A stretch of 41,410 nucleotides of DNA, taken from assembly GCA_900298995.1 (NCBI GenBank), contig OMIC01000009.1, positions 1 through 41,410 of the forward strand, written 5' to 3'. Source of the stretch: Hyphomicrobiaceae bacterium. GTDB lineage: Bacteria; Pseudomonadota; Alphaproteobacteria; Rhizobiales; Aestuariivirgaceae. The first letter of the stretch is position 1. Each line of letters begins with the position of its first letter. A program made the translations under genes and the position numbers. The notes under the pieces were generated by a model that worked only from the letters and a program-made list of their open reading frames with translations, did not search any database and was not told the DNA's origin. Positions 8,884 to 20,400 of the stretch are shown in pieces.

Positions 8884-9573
8884 ATGGCCCACATCATCTT
8901 CGATTGCGACGGCGTGCTCGTCGATTCCGAGCCGCTTTCGATGCAGGCCGACGCCGAGGTTCTGGCGGCCCATGGGGTGATCATCACCCCGGAAGAGGCG
9001 CACCGCCGCTTCGTGGGCAAGACCTTCGCCGCCATGATCGACGAGATATCGGCCGAATTTGGCGTGACATTTCCCACCGATGCCTCGGCGCAGAAGGATG
9101 CGCGGCTTCTCGAACTCTATGAAGCGGGGCTCCGGCCGGTGGCCGGCGTGGCGGATGCGCTGCAGGCGCTGATGCCGCGCGCCCTGAGCGTAGCCTCCAA
9201 CTCTCCGGCCGCGCGGGTCGCAGCCGCCCTGCGCATCACAGGACTGACGGATTTCTTCGGCGGCCGCATCGTGAGCTTCGAGCATGTGGCGCGCGGAAAG
9301 CCGGAGCCCGACGTGTTCATCGAGGCGGCGCGGCGGGCAGGCCATGCCCCCGATGCCTGCATCGTGATCGAGGATTCGGTGACGGGCGTCACTGCGGCGC
9401 GGCGCGCGGGCTGCCTGGTTCTGGGATTCACCGGCACTTATCCGGACCCCGAGGATCAGGCGCGAGCGCTCGAGGCGGCGGGTGCCGAGACGACATTCAG
9501 CGCCATGCGGGAACTGCCCGGCCTCATCGCTGCAAAGAATGCTTTGACAAAGCAGTCCCGCTCCCCCATATGA
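8884..9573 (+). CDS. HAD-superfamily phosphatase (subfamily IA)
   Basis: A 229-residue haloacid dehalogenase-type hydrolase. Motif I is IIFDCDGVLVDSEPL with the nucleophile aspartate. Motif II is the serine in SVASNSPAARV, motif III the lysine in ARGKPEPDVFIEAA, and motif IV is IVIEDSVTGV. The helical cap after motif I places it with the phosphoglycolate phosphatase/beta-phosphoglucomutase-like group. The substrate, probably a small sugar or organic phosphate, cannot be read from the sequence. It is likely the last gene of the run that begins with the deacetylase. Confidence 0.9.
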   Translation: MAHIIFDCDGVLVDSEPLSMQADAEVLAAHGVIITPEEAHRRFVGKTFAAMIDEISAEFGVTFPTDASAQKDARLLELYEAGLRPVAGVADALQALMPRALSVASNSPAARVAAALRITGLTDFFGGRIVSFEHVARGKPEPDVFIEAARRAGHAPDACIVIEDSVTGVTAARRAGCLVLGFTGTYPDPEDQARALEAAGAETTFSAMRELPGLIAAKNALTKQSRSPI

Positions 9574-9789
9574 CCTTTCGTCGCTTGGGGCCAATCACAA
9601 GAACGACGTGAGGCGCGCAGACACACGCCGCCGTTCCGGCTCCCCTCCCAGAAGCGCAACATCCGAACATACCTTTCACGTGGGTAGGTTTCAGCGCCCG
9701 CCCGGCCTGTTGCAGATGGTCTGCATCACGGCCCATTCGGACATGGCTTGCGCTGCCCACACTCGCTCCGAACATGAAAGCAGACTCTC
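9574..9789 (+). other. 216-base leader/intergenic region before the RNA helicase
   Basis: No convincing gene. A 61-codon frame at 9608-9793 reads Arg/Ser-rich sequence and overlaps the helicase start. The nonamer TCCGAACAT occurs twice (9662-9670 and 9767-9775). The region must hold the helicase promoter and perhaps a long untranslated leader, as seen for many cold-induced DEAD-box helicases, but I could not identify a clear promoter. Confidence 0.4.
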
Positions 9790-11145
9790 TTGACTCAATT
9801 TTCCGATCTTCAGCTCTCCGAGCCCCTGTTGCGCGCGCTTGCCGCCGAGGGCTATGAGAGCCCCACCCCCATTCAGGCCCGCGCCATTCCGAGCCTTCTC
9901 GAAGGCAAGGACCTTCTGGGCATTGCCCAGACCGGCACCGGCAAGACGGCGGCCTTTGCGCTGCCCATCCTGCAGCGGCTGGCGGCATCGCCCGAGCGTG
10001 CCCAGCGCGGCACCTGCCGGGCGCTGATCCTGTCGCCGACGCGCGAACTCGCAGCCCAGATTGCCGAGTCTTTCCGGGTCTATGGCAAGTTCATGAAGCT
10101 CTCGCGCGCGGTCGTGTTCGGCGGCGTGTCGCTGGGCAAGCAGATCGACATCCTGCGCGGCGGCGTCGACATTCTGGTGGCCACGCCTGGCCGCCTCGTC
10201 GACCTCATCGAGCGCCGTGCGCTGAGCCTGGCCAAGGTCGAGATCTTCGTGCTCGACGAAGTCGACCAGATGCTCGACCTGGGCTTCATCCATGCCATCC
10301 GCAAGATCACCGGCATGCTGCCGGAGACGCGCCAGAACCTGTTCTTCTCGGCCACAATGCCGAAGGAAATCTCAGGCCTCGCCCATGCGCTGCTGACCGA
10401 TCCGGTGAAGGTTGAGGTGACGCCGGTCGCCACCACCGCCGAGCGCGTGAACCAGTGCGTGATCCATGTCGATCCGGCCAACAAGGTGAAGCTGCTGGCC
10501 GAGCTTCTCAAGGACAACAACATGACGCGCACGCTGGTGTTCACCCGCACCAAGCATGGCGCCGACAAGGTCATGAAGCAGCTCTCGGCCGCGGGCTTCA
10601 CGGCCGCCGCCATTCACGGCAACAAGAGCCAGAACAACCGCGAGCGGGCCCTGGCCGGCTTCAAGGCGGGCAAGATCCTGGTGCTCGTGGCCACCGATAT
10701 CGCGGCGCGCGGCATCGACGTCGAGAGCGTGAGCCACGTCGTCAACTATGACCTGCCGCATGTGCCGGAATCCTATGTCCACCGCATCGGCCGCACGGCG
10801 CGCGCCGGAGCCGAGGGCTCGGCCATCGCCTTCTGCACGCCCGAGGAGCGGCCGCTGCTGCGCGACATCGAGAAGACGATCCGCGCCCAGGTGCCGGTGA
10901 CCGAGCACGCGCTGGGCCTCAAGGGCGTCCAGCAACTGGCGCCGAGCTTCGGCTGGAACCCGATGGGCAAGGACAAGCCCAAGAAGCCGCACCATCGCGG
11001 CCAGAACCCGAACCGCAACCATGGCGCGGGACAGGAGCAGAAGCAGGGCAAGCCGCAGGGCCAGCGCCCGGCAGCCGGCCAGCAGGCGCCAAAGCGCGCG
11101 GGCGGCGGCAGCTGGATGTCGGAGATCGGCAAGCGCCAGGCGTAA
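9790..11145 (+). CDS. DEAD-box ATP-dependent RNA helicase (RhlE-like)
   Basis: A 451-residue RNA helicase, probably acting in ribosome assembly or RNA decay. Motifs in order: Q motif YESPTPIQARAIP, motif I AQTGTGKTAAFALP, Ia PTRELAAQ, GG FGGVS, Ib TPGRL, motif II VLDEVDQMLDLGF, motif III SATMP, and VI HRIGRTARAG. Motif II reads DEVD instead of DEAD. The last 80 or so residues are a Lys/Gln/Gly/Pro-rich basic tail likely to bind RNA. Translation begins at TTG (MTQFSDLQLSEPLLRAL), the point where family similarity starts; no ATG is suitably placed. A strong terminator follows 25 bases after the stop. Confidence 0.95.
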   Translation: MTQFSDLQLSEPLLRALAAEGYESPTPIQARAIPSLLEGKDLLGIAQTGTGKTAAFALPILQRLAASPERAQRGTCRALILSPTRELAAQIAESFRVYGKFMKLSRAVVFGGVSLGKQIDILRGGVDILVATPGRLVDLIERRALSLAKVEIFVLDEVDQMLDLGFIHAIRKITGMLPETRQNLFFSATMPKEISGLAHALLTDPVKVEVTPVATTAERVNQCVIHVDPANKVKLLAELLKDNNMTRTLVFTRTKHGADKVMKQLSAAGFTAAAIHGNKSQNNRERALAGFKAGKILVLVATDIAARGIDVESVSHVVNYDLPHVPESYVHRIGRTARAGAEGSAIAFCTPEERPLLRDIEKTIRAQVPVTEHALGLKGVQQLAPSFGWNPMGKDKPKKPHHRGQNPNRNHGAGQEQKQGKPQGQRPAAGQQAPKRAGGGSWMSEIGKRQA

Positions 11146-11170
11146 GCCATCCTGTATCAAGAATTGAGAG

Positions 11171-11201
11171 AGCCCGCCGGAAACGGCGGGCTTTCTTTTT
11201 T
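11171..11201 (+). terminator. Rho-independent terminator of the RNA helicase gene
   Basis: A perfect 9-base-pair stem AGCCCGCCG / CGGCGGGCT with a GAAA tetraloop at 11171-11192, followed by a run of T interrupted by one C through 11201. Confidence 0.92.
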
Positions 11202-11277
11202 GGTACTCAGATCAAAAAGCCAGTCCCAGCTCGCATCCCGAGAGAATGTGAGAAGAGAATGATGACGGGCGGCCTCA

Positions 11278-11309
11278 AAAACAAAACCGCCGAGGAATGC
11301 CTCGGCGGT
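11278..11309 (-). terminator. atpC: Rho-independent terminator of the atp operon
   Basis: On the minus strand a 10-base-pair stem (11286-11295 with 11300-11309, loop of 4) is followed by TTTTGTTTTTG. It lies about 25 bases beyond the atpC stop. Confidence 0.9.
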
Positions 11310-11333
11310 CTCAAGTCCCGAAAACTGTTCAGC

Positions 11334-11729
11334 TCACAGCGCCGACTGCAGCGCCTTCAGCTGGTTGAGCGTGTCGGTGGCCTTGCGCTGGGCCTCGCCG
11401 GGCTTGGCATCGGCCAGATCTTCCTCGGCGTTCTTGATCTGCCTGGCGAGTGCCGCCGCATCAAGCTCGGCCATCGGAATGGCGACCTCGGCGAGGAGCG
11501 TCAGGCCCTGCGGATTGACTTCCACCATGCCGCCCCGCACGAAGATGCGGTCCGAGCCGCCGCCGTCCTTGAAGACGGTGACGACGCCGGGCTTCAGCGT
11601 CGCGAGCAGCGGCGCATGGCCCGGATAGATGCCCATCTCGCCCTCGGACCCCGGAATGGTGACCGAAGCCACACTGCCGGAGAACAGAAGCCGCGCCGGG
11701 CTCACGAGTTCGAAATGAAGACCTGCCAT
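11334..11729 (-). CDS. atpC: ATP synthase F1 subunit epsilon
   Basis: A 131-residue epsilon subunit of the central stalk, which couples proton-driven rotation to catalysis and restrains ATP hydrolysis. The N-terminal beta-sandwich is visible as HFELVSPARLLFSGSVASVT, then PGSEGEMGIYPGHAPLLATL, a hallmark of the family. The C-terminal helical hairpin (about 90-131) is Ala/Glu/Lys-rich. It is the last gene of the operon, 5 bases after atpD, with a terminator behind it. Confidence 0.96.
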   Translation of the reverse strand: MAGLHFELVSPARLLFSGSVASVTIPGSEGEMGIYPGHAPLLATLKPGVVTVFKDGGGSDRIFVRGGMVEVNPQGLTLLAEVAIPMAELDAAALARQIKNAEEDLADAKPGEAQRKATDTLNQLKALQSAL

Positions 11730-11734
11730 GATGC

Positions 11735-14078
<2,344 letters not shown>

Positions 14079-14093
14079 CCCGGCCCCGTATCC

Positions 14094-16183
<2,090 letters not shown>

Positions 16184-16499
16184 GATCCGTCTTTCACTCA
16201 GTTCTGCAGCCCGCGCCGGATGCGAACAGGCGCTGCGCCACATGAATTTACGGGAGATCAGCATGCAAAACCGCACACCCACGGACCGGAGCCCCCGCCC
16301 CGCCGCGCGCGTTGGCTATCACAGTGGAAAAAGACTCGCAACCTCGAACAGGGATGAATTGCGGGGCGTTTTCTGCGTCATGCCAGCGCAAGCCGGCCTG
16401 TCGCCGGTCCGGCAACCCTAAACGCCTGACAGAACAGGAAAAGCCCGCCGGGGGAGGACCGGCGGGCTTCTCGGGGTGGACCTTTTGACAGGTCCGAAA
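16184..16499. other. 316-base intergenic region upstream of the atp operon
   Basis: No gene seen. It should hold the atp operon promoter on the minus strand. A weak candidate is TTGCGA (complement of 16336-16341) with TAGCCA (complement of 16313-16318), separated by 17 bases. The stretch at about 16377-16410 (GTCATGCCAGCGCAAGCCGG) resembles the start of small palindromic repeats common between alphaproteobacterial genes, but only one imperfect copy is visible. The DUF1127 terminator lies at the far end. Confidence 0.35.
16439..16469 (-). terminator. Terminator of the DUF1127 gene
   Basis: An 11-base-pair stem, 16441-16451 with 16459-16469 and a 7-base loop. On the minus strand it ends in TTTT. 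The T-run is short, but the position, 30 bases after the DUF1127 stop, fits. Confidence 0.75.
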
Positions 16500-16652
16500 C
16501 TATGAGCGGGATGCCTCGCGGGCGAGCCGCGGGATGTCGGCGCGGGTGATGCCGAGATCGGCAAGATCGCGGCTCGACAGCGCCTCGAGCTCCTGCACGG
16601 TGCGGGAATAGCGCTTCCAGGTGGAGTAGCGGGACTTCAGGACTTCGAACAT
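16500..16652 (-). CDS. DUF1127 small basic protein
   Basis: A 50-residue protein with the DUF1127 pattern: an amphipathic basic N-terminus (MFEVLKSRYSTWKRYSRTV) followed by LEALSSRDLADLGITRADIP. In family members studied in alphaproteobacteria such small proteins affect RNA turnover, phosphate or stress physiology, but no function can be assigned here. Two ATGs lie 6 bases apart. AAGGGG sits directly against the first but 7 bases from the second (16650-16652), so the second is the likely start. Its promoter is probably in the AT-rich stretch upstream. Confidence 0.88.
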   Translation of the reverse strand: MFEVLKSRYSTWKRYSRTVQELEALSSRDLADLGITRADIPRLAREASRS

Positions 16653-16689
16653 GGTCATTCCCCTTGGATTGACAGTGACTGGTTTCTTG

Positions 16690-16795
16690 TTGCAAGGCAC
16701 AATCTAGGTGCAGCGCAATAAAATGAGTACTGCGTTTTTTGCATGGCTGATTTAACTACAGAATATCAGATAGTTAATAAAGTATTATGCAGCTG
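16690..16795. promoter_or_regulatory. AT-rich promoter region of the DUF1127 gene
   Basis: About 100 bases that are visibly much richer in A and T than the rest of the window, including TTTTTT and TTAATAAAGTATTAT. It lies upstream of the DUF1127 start and just behind the terminator of the formate ligase gene. A regulatory role is inferred from composition and place; I could not settle on -35 and -10 boxes. Confidence 0.4.
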
Positions 16796-16816
16796 GGACT
16801 TGCCTGTGCTGGACAT

Positions 16817-16847
16817 GAAAAAGGCCCGGAGCCTGCTCCGGGCCTTT
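16817..16847 (-). terminator. fhs: Rho-independent terminator of fhs
   Basis: A GC-rich hairpin, AAAGGCCCGGAGC paired with GCTCCGGGCCTTT around a 2-base loop (16819-16846). On the minus strand the stem runs into TTTTTC. It is about 20 bases beyond the fhs stop. Confidence 0.9.
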
Positions 16848-16867
16848 GCAGCGCAACAGAATTCGGA

Positions 16868-18547
16868 TCAGAACAGACCGACGATCTGGCCCTTGGCGTC
16901 GAGCCCGATGACTTCCGCCGACGGCACCTTGGGCAGGCCCGGCATGGTCATGATGTCACCGCAGATGACCACGATGAATTCCGCACCCGCCGAGAGCCTC
17001 ACCTCGCGCACCGGCACCACGTGATTGGTGGGCGCGCCCTTCATGTTGGGGTCGGTCGAAAAGGAATACTGGGTCTTGGCCATGCAGATCGGAAACTTAC
17101 CGTAGCCCGCCGCCTCCCAGGCCTTGAGCTGGTCCTTCACCGAGTTGTCGGCCACGATGTCGTCGGCGCGGTAGATTTCCCGCGCGATGGTCCGGACCTT
17201 GTCCCACAGCGGCAGGTTCTCGTCATAGATCGGCTTGAACTGCGCGCCCCCCGTGTCGGCAAGCGCCGCCACGTGCTTGGCCAGCGCCTCGGTGCCCTTG
17301 CCGCCCTCGGCCCAGTGGGTGCAGCGGAAGGCCTCGACGCCATGCGTGCGGCAATAGTCGATCACCGCCTGGATCTCGGCGTCGGTGTCGGAGATGAAGT
17401 GGTTGATGGCAACCGCGATCGGCACGCCGAACTTCTTCACGTTCTCGAGGTGACGGCCGAGATTGGCGAGGCCCTTCTTGAGCGCCTCCACATTCTCGGT
17501 CTTGAGCTCTTCCTTGGCGAGGCCGCCATGCATCTTGAGGGCGCGCACCGTGGCGACGATGACGGTGGCGGCCGGCTGGAGACCGGCCTTGCGGCACTTG
17601 ATGTCGAAGAATTTTTCAGCCCCGAGATCAGCGCCGAAGCCTGCTTCGGTGACCACATAGTCGGCGAGCTTAAGCGCGGCCTGCGTGGCCATGACCGAGT
17701 TGCAGCCATGCGCGATGTTGGCGAAGGGACCGCCGTGCACAAAGGCCGGGTTGTTCTCGAGCGTCTGCACGAGATTGGGCTGCAGCGCATCCTTGAGCAG
17801 CACGACCATGGCGCCCGGCGCCTTGAGGTCCTTGGCGAGAACGGCCGACTTGTCCTTGCGATAGCCGATGACGATCTGGCCGATGCGACGCTCGAGATCC
17901 TCGATCGAGGTGGCAAGGCAGAGGATGGCCATGATCTCGGAGGCCACCGTGATGTCGAAGCCCGCCTCGCGCGGATAGCCGTTGGCAACGCCGCCCAGCG
18001 AGCACACGATCTCGCGCAGCGCGCGGTCGTTCATGTCTATCACGCGCCGCCAGGCCACGCGGCGGGTGTCGATGCCGAGCTCATTGCCCCAGTAGATGTG
18101 ATTGTCGATCATCGCCGAGAGCAGGTTGTGCGCCGAGGTGATGGCGTGGAAGTCGCCGGTGAAGTGGAGGTTGATGTCTTCCATCGGGACGATCTGCGCA
18201 TAGCCGCCGCCGGCCGCGCCGCCCTTCATGCCGAAGCAGGGACCGAGCGAGGGTTCGCGCAGCGCCACCATTGCCTTCTTGCCGATGCGGTTGAGGCCGT
18301 CGCCAAGACCCACGGTCGTGGTGGTCTTGCCCTCGCCCGCCGGGGTTGGGTTGATCGCCGTGACCAGGATCAGCTTGCCATTGGGCTTGGACTTGAGGCT
18401 GTCGATGTAGGAGAGCGCCACCTTGGCCTTGGTGTGGCCATAGGGGATGAGGTCCTTCTCCGGAATGCCCAGACCTTTGCCGATTTCCATGATCGGTTTC
18501 ATCTTTGCCTCGCGGGCAATCTCGATATCGCTCTTCACCGTGGCCAT
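16868..18547 (-). CDS. fhs: Formate-tetrahydrofolate ligase
   Basis: This 559-residue enzyme makes 10-formyltetrahydrofolate from formate, ATP and tetrahydrofolate in one-carbon metabolism. The ATP-binding loop is [20 protein letters not shown], followed by [20 protein letters not shown] and [17 protein letters not shown], all strongly conserved. The C-terminal [20 protein letters not shown] completes the family pattern, and the length is normal. It is monocistronic with its own terminator and is divergent from the gamma-glutamyltransferase gene. No folD or glyA gene is next to it. Confidence 0.97.
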   Translation of the reverse strand: MATVKSDIEIAREAKMKPIMEIGKGLGIPEKDLIPYGHTKAKVALSYIDSLKSKPNGKLILVTAINPTPAGEGKTTTTVGLGDGLNRIGKKAMVALREPSLGPCFGMKGGAAGGGYAQIVPMEDINLHFTGDFHAITSAHNLLSAMIDNHIYWGNELGIDTRRVAWRRVIDMNDRALREIVCSLGGVANGYPREAGFDITVASEIMAILCLATSIEDLERRIGQIVIGYRKDKSAVLAKDLKAPGAMVVLLKDALQPNLVQTLENNPAFVHGGPFANIAHGCNSVMATQAALKLADYVVTEAGFGADLGAEKFFDIKCRKAGLQPAATVIVATVRALKMHGGLAKEELKTENVEALKKGLANLGRHLENVKKFGVPIAVAINHFISDTDAEIQAVIDYCRTHGVEAFRCTHWAEGGKGTEALAKHVAALADTGGAQFKPIYDENLPLWDKVRTIAREIYRADDIVADNSVKDQLKAWEAAGYGKFPICMAKTQYSFSTDPNMKGAPTNHVVPVREVRLSAGAEFIVVICGDIMTMPGLPKVPSAEVIGLDAKGQIVGLF

Positions 18548-18577
18548 GCCATGCTTCCTTGTTTGGACTCGTGAGGG

Positions 18578-18614
18578 TTTTCCCAGCAGTAAAAATACAT
18601 TACCCTTGGGAAAA
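18578..18614. repeat. Inverted repeat upstream of fhs
   Basis: TTTTCCCA at 18578-18585 and TGGGAAAA at 18607-18614 form perfect 8-base arms 21 bases apart. They flank an AT-rich core and end 31 bases before the fhs ATG on the minus strand. This is the place and shape of an operator or promoter region, but no known regulator motif is recognised. Confidence 0.5.
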
Positions 18615-18657
18615 GTCGATCAAATTCCTGCGCCCGGCTTCTGACTTTCCACCAGGT

Positions 18658-18679
18658 GCTGCCGCTCTCTTGCGGCAGC
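18658..18679. repeat. Short hairpin between fhs and the GGT-family gene
   Basis: GCTGCCGC (18658-18665) pairs with GCGGCAGC (18672-18679) around a 6-base loop. There is no T-run on either side, so it is not an ordinary terminator. It lies 76 bases before the GGT-family start and could be leader structure. Confidence 0.4.
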
Positions 18680-18754
18680 CACCGCCCACGTGCCATGCCT
18701 TTTGCGACATTTCCCGGAGTTTTCTTCCATGGCTCCGCCTGCAGGAACATGACA

Positions 18755-20329
18755 ATGCGCAGATTTGATCGTCCCGGACGCTCCGCCGCCTATGGCAGCC
18801 GCGGCATGGCCGCAACCTCCGCGCCGCTGGCGACACTGGCCGCCATCGACACGCTGCGCGCCGGAGGCAATGCCGCCGACGCCGCCGTCGTTGCCTCTGC
18901 CGTGCTGTGCGTGGTGGAACCGGCCATGACGGGCATCGGCGGCGACTGCTTCGCGCTTGTCGGGCAGGCTGACGGCACGGTGACCGGGCTCAATGCCAGC
19001 GGACGCGCGGCGCGGGCGGCGGACGCCGACTGGCTGAAGGCCTCGGGGCTCAGTTCCATCCCGCTGCGCTCGATCCACGCCGTCACCGTGCCGGGCGCCA
19101 TCGACGGCTGGGACCGGTTGCTGAAGGCGCATGGCACGATGGATCTCGGCGAGGCGCTGAAGCCCGCCATCCGGCTTGCCGAGGAGGGCGTGCCGGTAAC
19201 GCCGCGGGTGGCGCATGACTGGCCGGAGGATGCGCCGCATCTCGCCGCCGATGCCGGCGGGCTGCGGCACTACCTGAAGGAGGGTCGCGCGCCGCGTGTC
19301 GGCGAGACCATGCGCTACCCCGCACTGGCCAACACCTTGCGCATGATTGCGAGCTCCGGCAGCAACGTTTTTTACAACGGCAGCATCGCGGATGACATCA
19401 TCCGCACGACATCCGCATTGGGGTCGCTGCTCACGCACGACGACTTCGCGGCGCATGAGAGCACTTGGGTGGAACCGATTTCAACGACCTTCATGGGGCA
19501 TGAGATCCTTGAGATCCCGCCCGCGGGGCAAGGGCTCACCGCGTTGATTGCCTTCAACATTCTGACGCAGATCGGCTTGCGCCGGCATGCCGCGCAGTCG
19601 GTGGCGCGCTGCCATCTCGAGATCGAGGCGATGAAACTCGCCTGGGATTTGCGCAACCGCCACATCGCAGATCCGGAATTCGCGCATGTACCGGTTGCCG
19701 AGCTGCTGAGCCCGCAGACAGCCGCGCGTCTGGCTGCGATGATCGATGAGCGGCGTGCGCTAAACATCAGAACGGAAATGCGAAATTCGGACACCGTCTA
19801 CTTGTCCGTGGTCGATGAGGGGCGTCTGGCGGTGTCTTTCATCAACTCGGTCTATGACGGGTTCGGGTCCTGCATCGTCACACCCGAAACCGGAATTGCG
19901 CTGCAAAATCGCGGCGCCTGCTTCGTCACCGATCCCGCACATCCCAACTGCATCGGGCCGGGCAAGCGGCCGCTGCACACCATCATCCCCGCCATGGTGA
20001 AGAGAAACGGCCGCATCGACATGAGCTACGGCGTGATGGGCGGCGACTATCAGCCCATGGGCCATGTGTGCGTCGCCGTGAACCGCTATGTCTATGACAT
20101 GGACCCTCAGGAGGCGATTGATGCCCCGCGCTATTTCCCCAGCAATGGCAAGGTCTTGGTCGAGAGCGCCCTGGACCCTGGCATATGCGCCGGACTGCAG
20201 GCGCTCGGCCATGTGCTCGAACCCTCGGGGCCGCTGGGCGGTGGCCAGGCCATTGCCATCGACCATGCGGGCGGCATGCTGATCGGTGGTTCAGACCCGC
20301 GCAAGGACGGACTTGCATTGGGATACTGA
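18755..20329 (+). CDS. Gamma-glutamyltransferase family protein (YwrD-like, no signal peptide)
   Basis: An N-terminal-nucleophile hydrolase of about 524 residues. The large-subunit part has GMAATSAPLATLAAIDTLRA, GGNAADAAVVASAVLCVVEP and GIGGDCFALV. The presumed autoprocessing site and nucleophile threonine are in NSDTVYLSVVDEG, followed by SFINSVYDGFGSCIV and LQNRGACF. Family members cleave or transfer gamma-glutamyl groups, for example from glutathione, but substrates vary. The open frame begins at 18656; AGGA at 18743-18746 is best spaced for the ATG at 18755 (the one at 18749 is too close). No secretion signal precedes it, so it is probably cytoplasmic, unlike classical periplasmic GGT. 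Confidence 0.87.
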   Translation: MRRFDRPGRSAAYGSRGMAATSAPLATLAAIDTLRAGGNAADAAVVASAVLCVVEPAMTGIGGDCFALVGQADGTVTGLNASGRAARAADADWLKASGLSSIPLRSIHAVTVPGAIDGWDRLLKAHGTMDLGEALKPAIRLAEEGVPVTPRVAHDWPEDAPHLAADAGGLRHYLKEGRAPRVGETMRYPALANTLRMIASSGSNVFYNGSIADDIIRTTSALGSLLTHDDFAAHESTWVEPISTTFMGHEILEIPPAGQGLTALIAFNILTQIGLRRHAAQSVARCHLEIEAMKLAWDLRNRHIADPEFAHVPVAELLSPQTAARLAAMIDERRALNIRTEMRNSDTVYLSVVDEGRLAVSFINSVYDGFGSCIVTPETGIALQNRGACFVTDPAHPNCIGPGKRPLHTIIPAMVKRNGRIDMSYGVMGGDYQPMGHVCVAVNRYVYDMDPQEAIDAPRYFPSNGKVLVESALDPGICAGLQALGHVLEPSGPLGGGQAIAIDHAGGMLIGGSDPRKDGLALGY

Positions 20330-20400
20330 AGCCTGCCGTTAAGAATTGCTTTGACGGTGTCCTCTAACCTGACGGACTGGGCTTTCAGGGCGGAGACACC

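Noticed and set aside
9608-9793. 61-codon frame in the helicase leader
   Set aside because: Ser/Arg-rich, ends inside the helicase start, no good ribosome-binding site, and no resemblance to a known small protein.
16377-16410. Possible member of a dispersed intergenic palindrome family
   Set aside because: Only one imperfect copy is visible in the window, so it cannot be called a repeat family from this sequence.
16787-18574. 595-codon plus-strand frame opposite fhs
   Set aside because: It covers exactly the conserved fhs gene on the other strand and has no recognisable motif.
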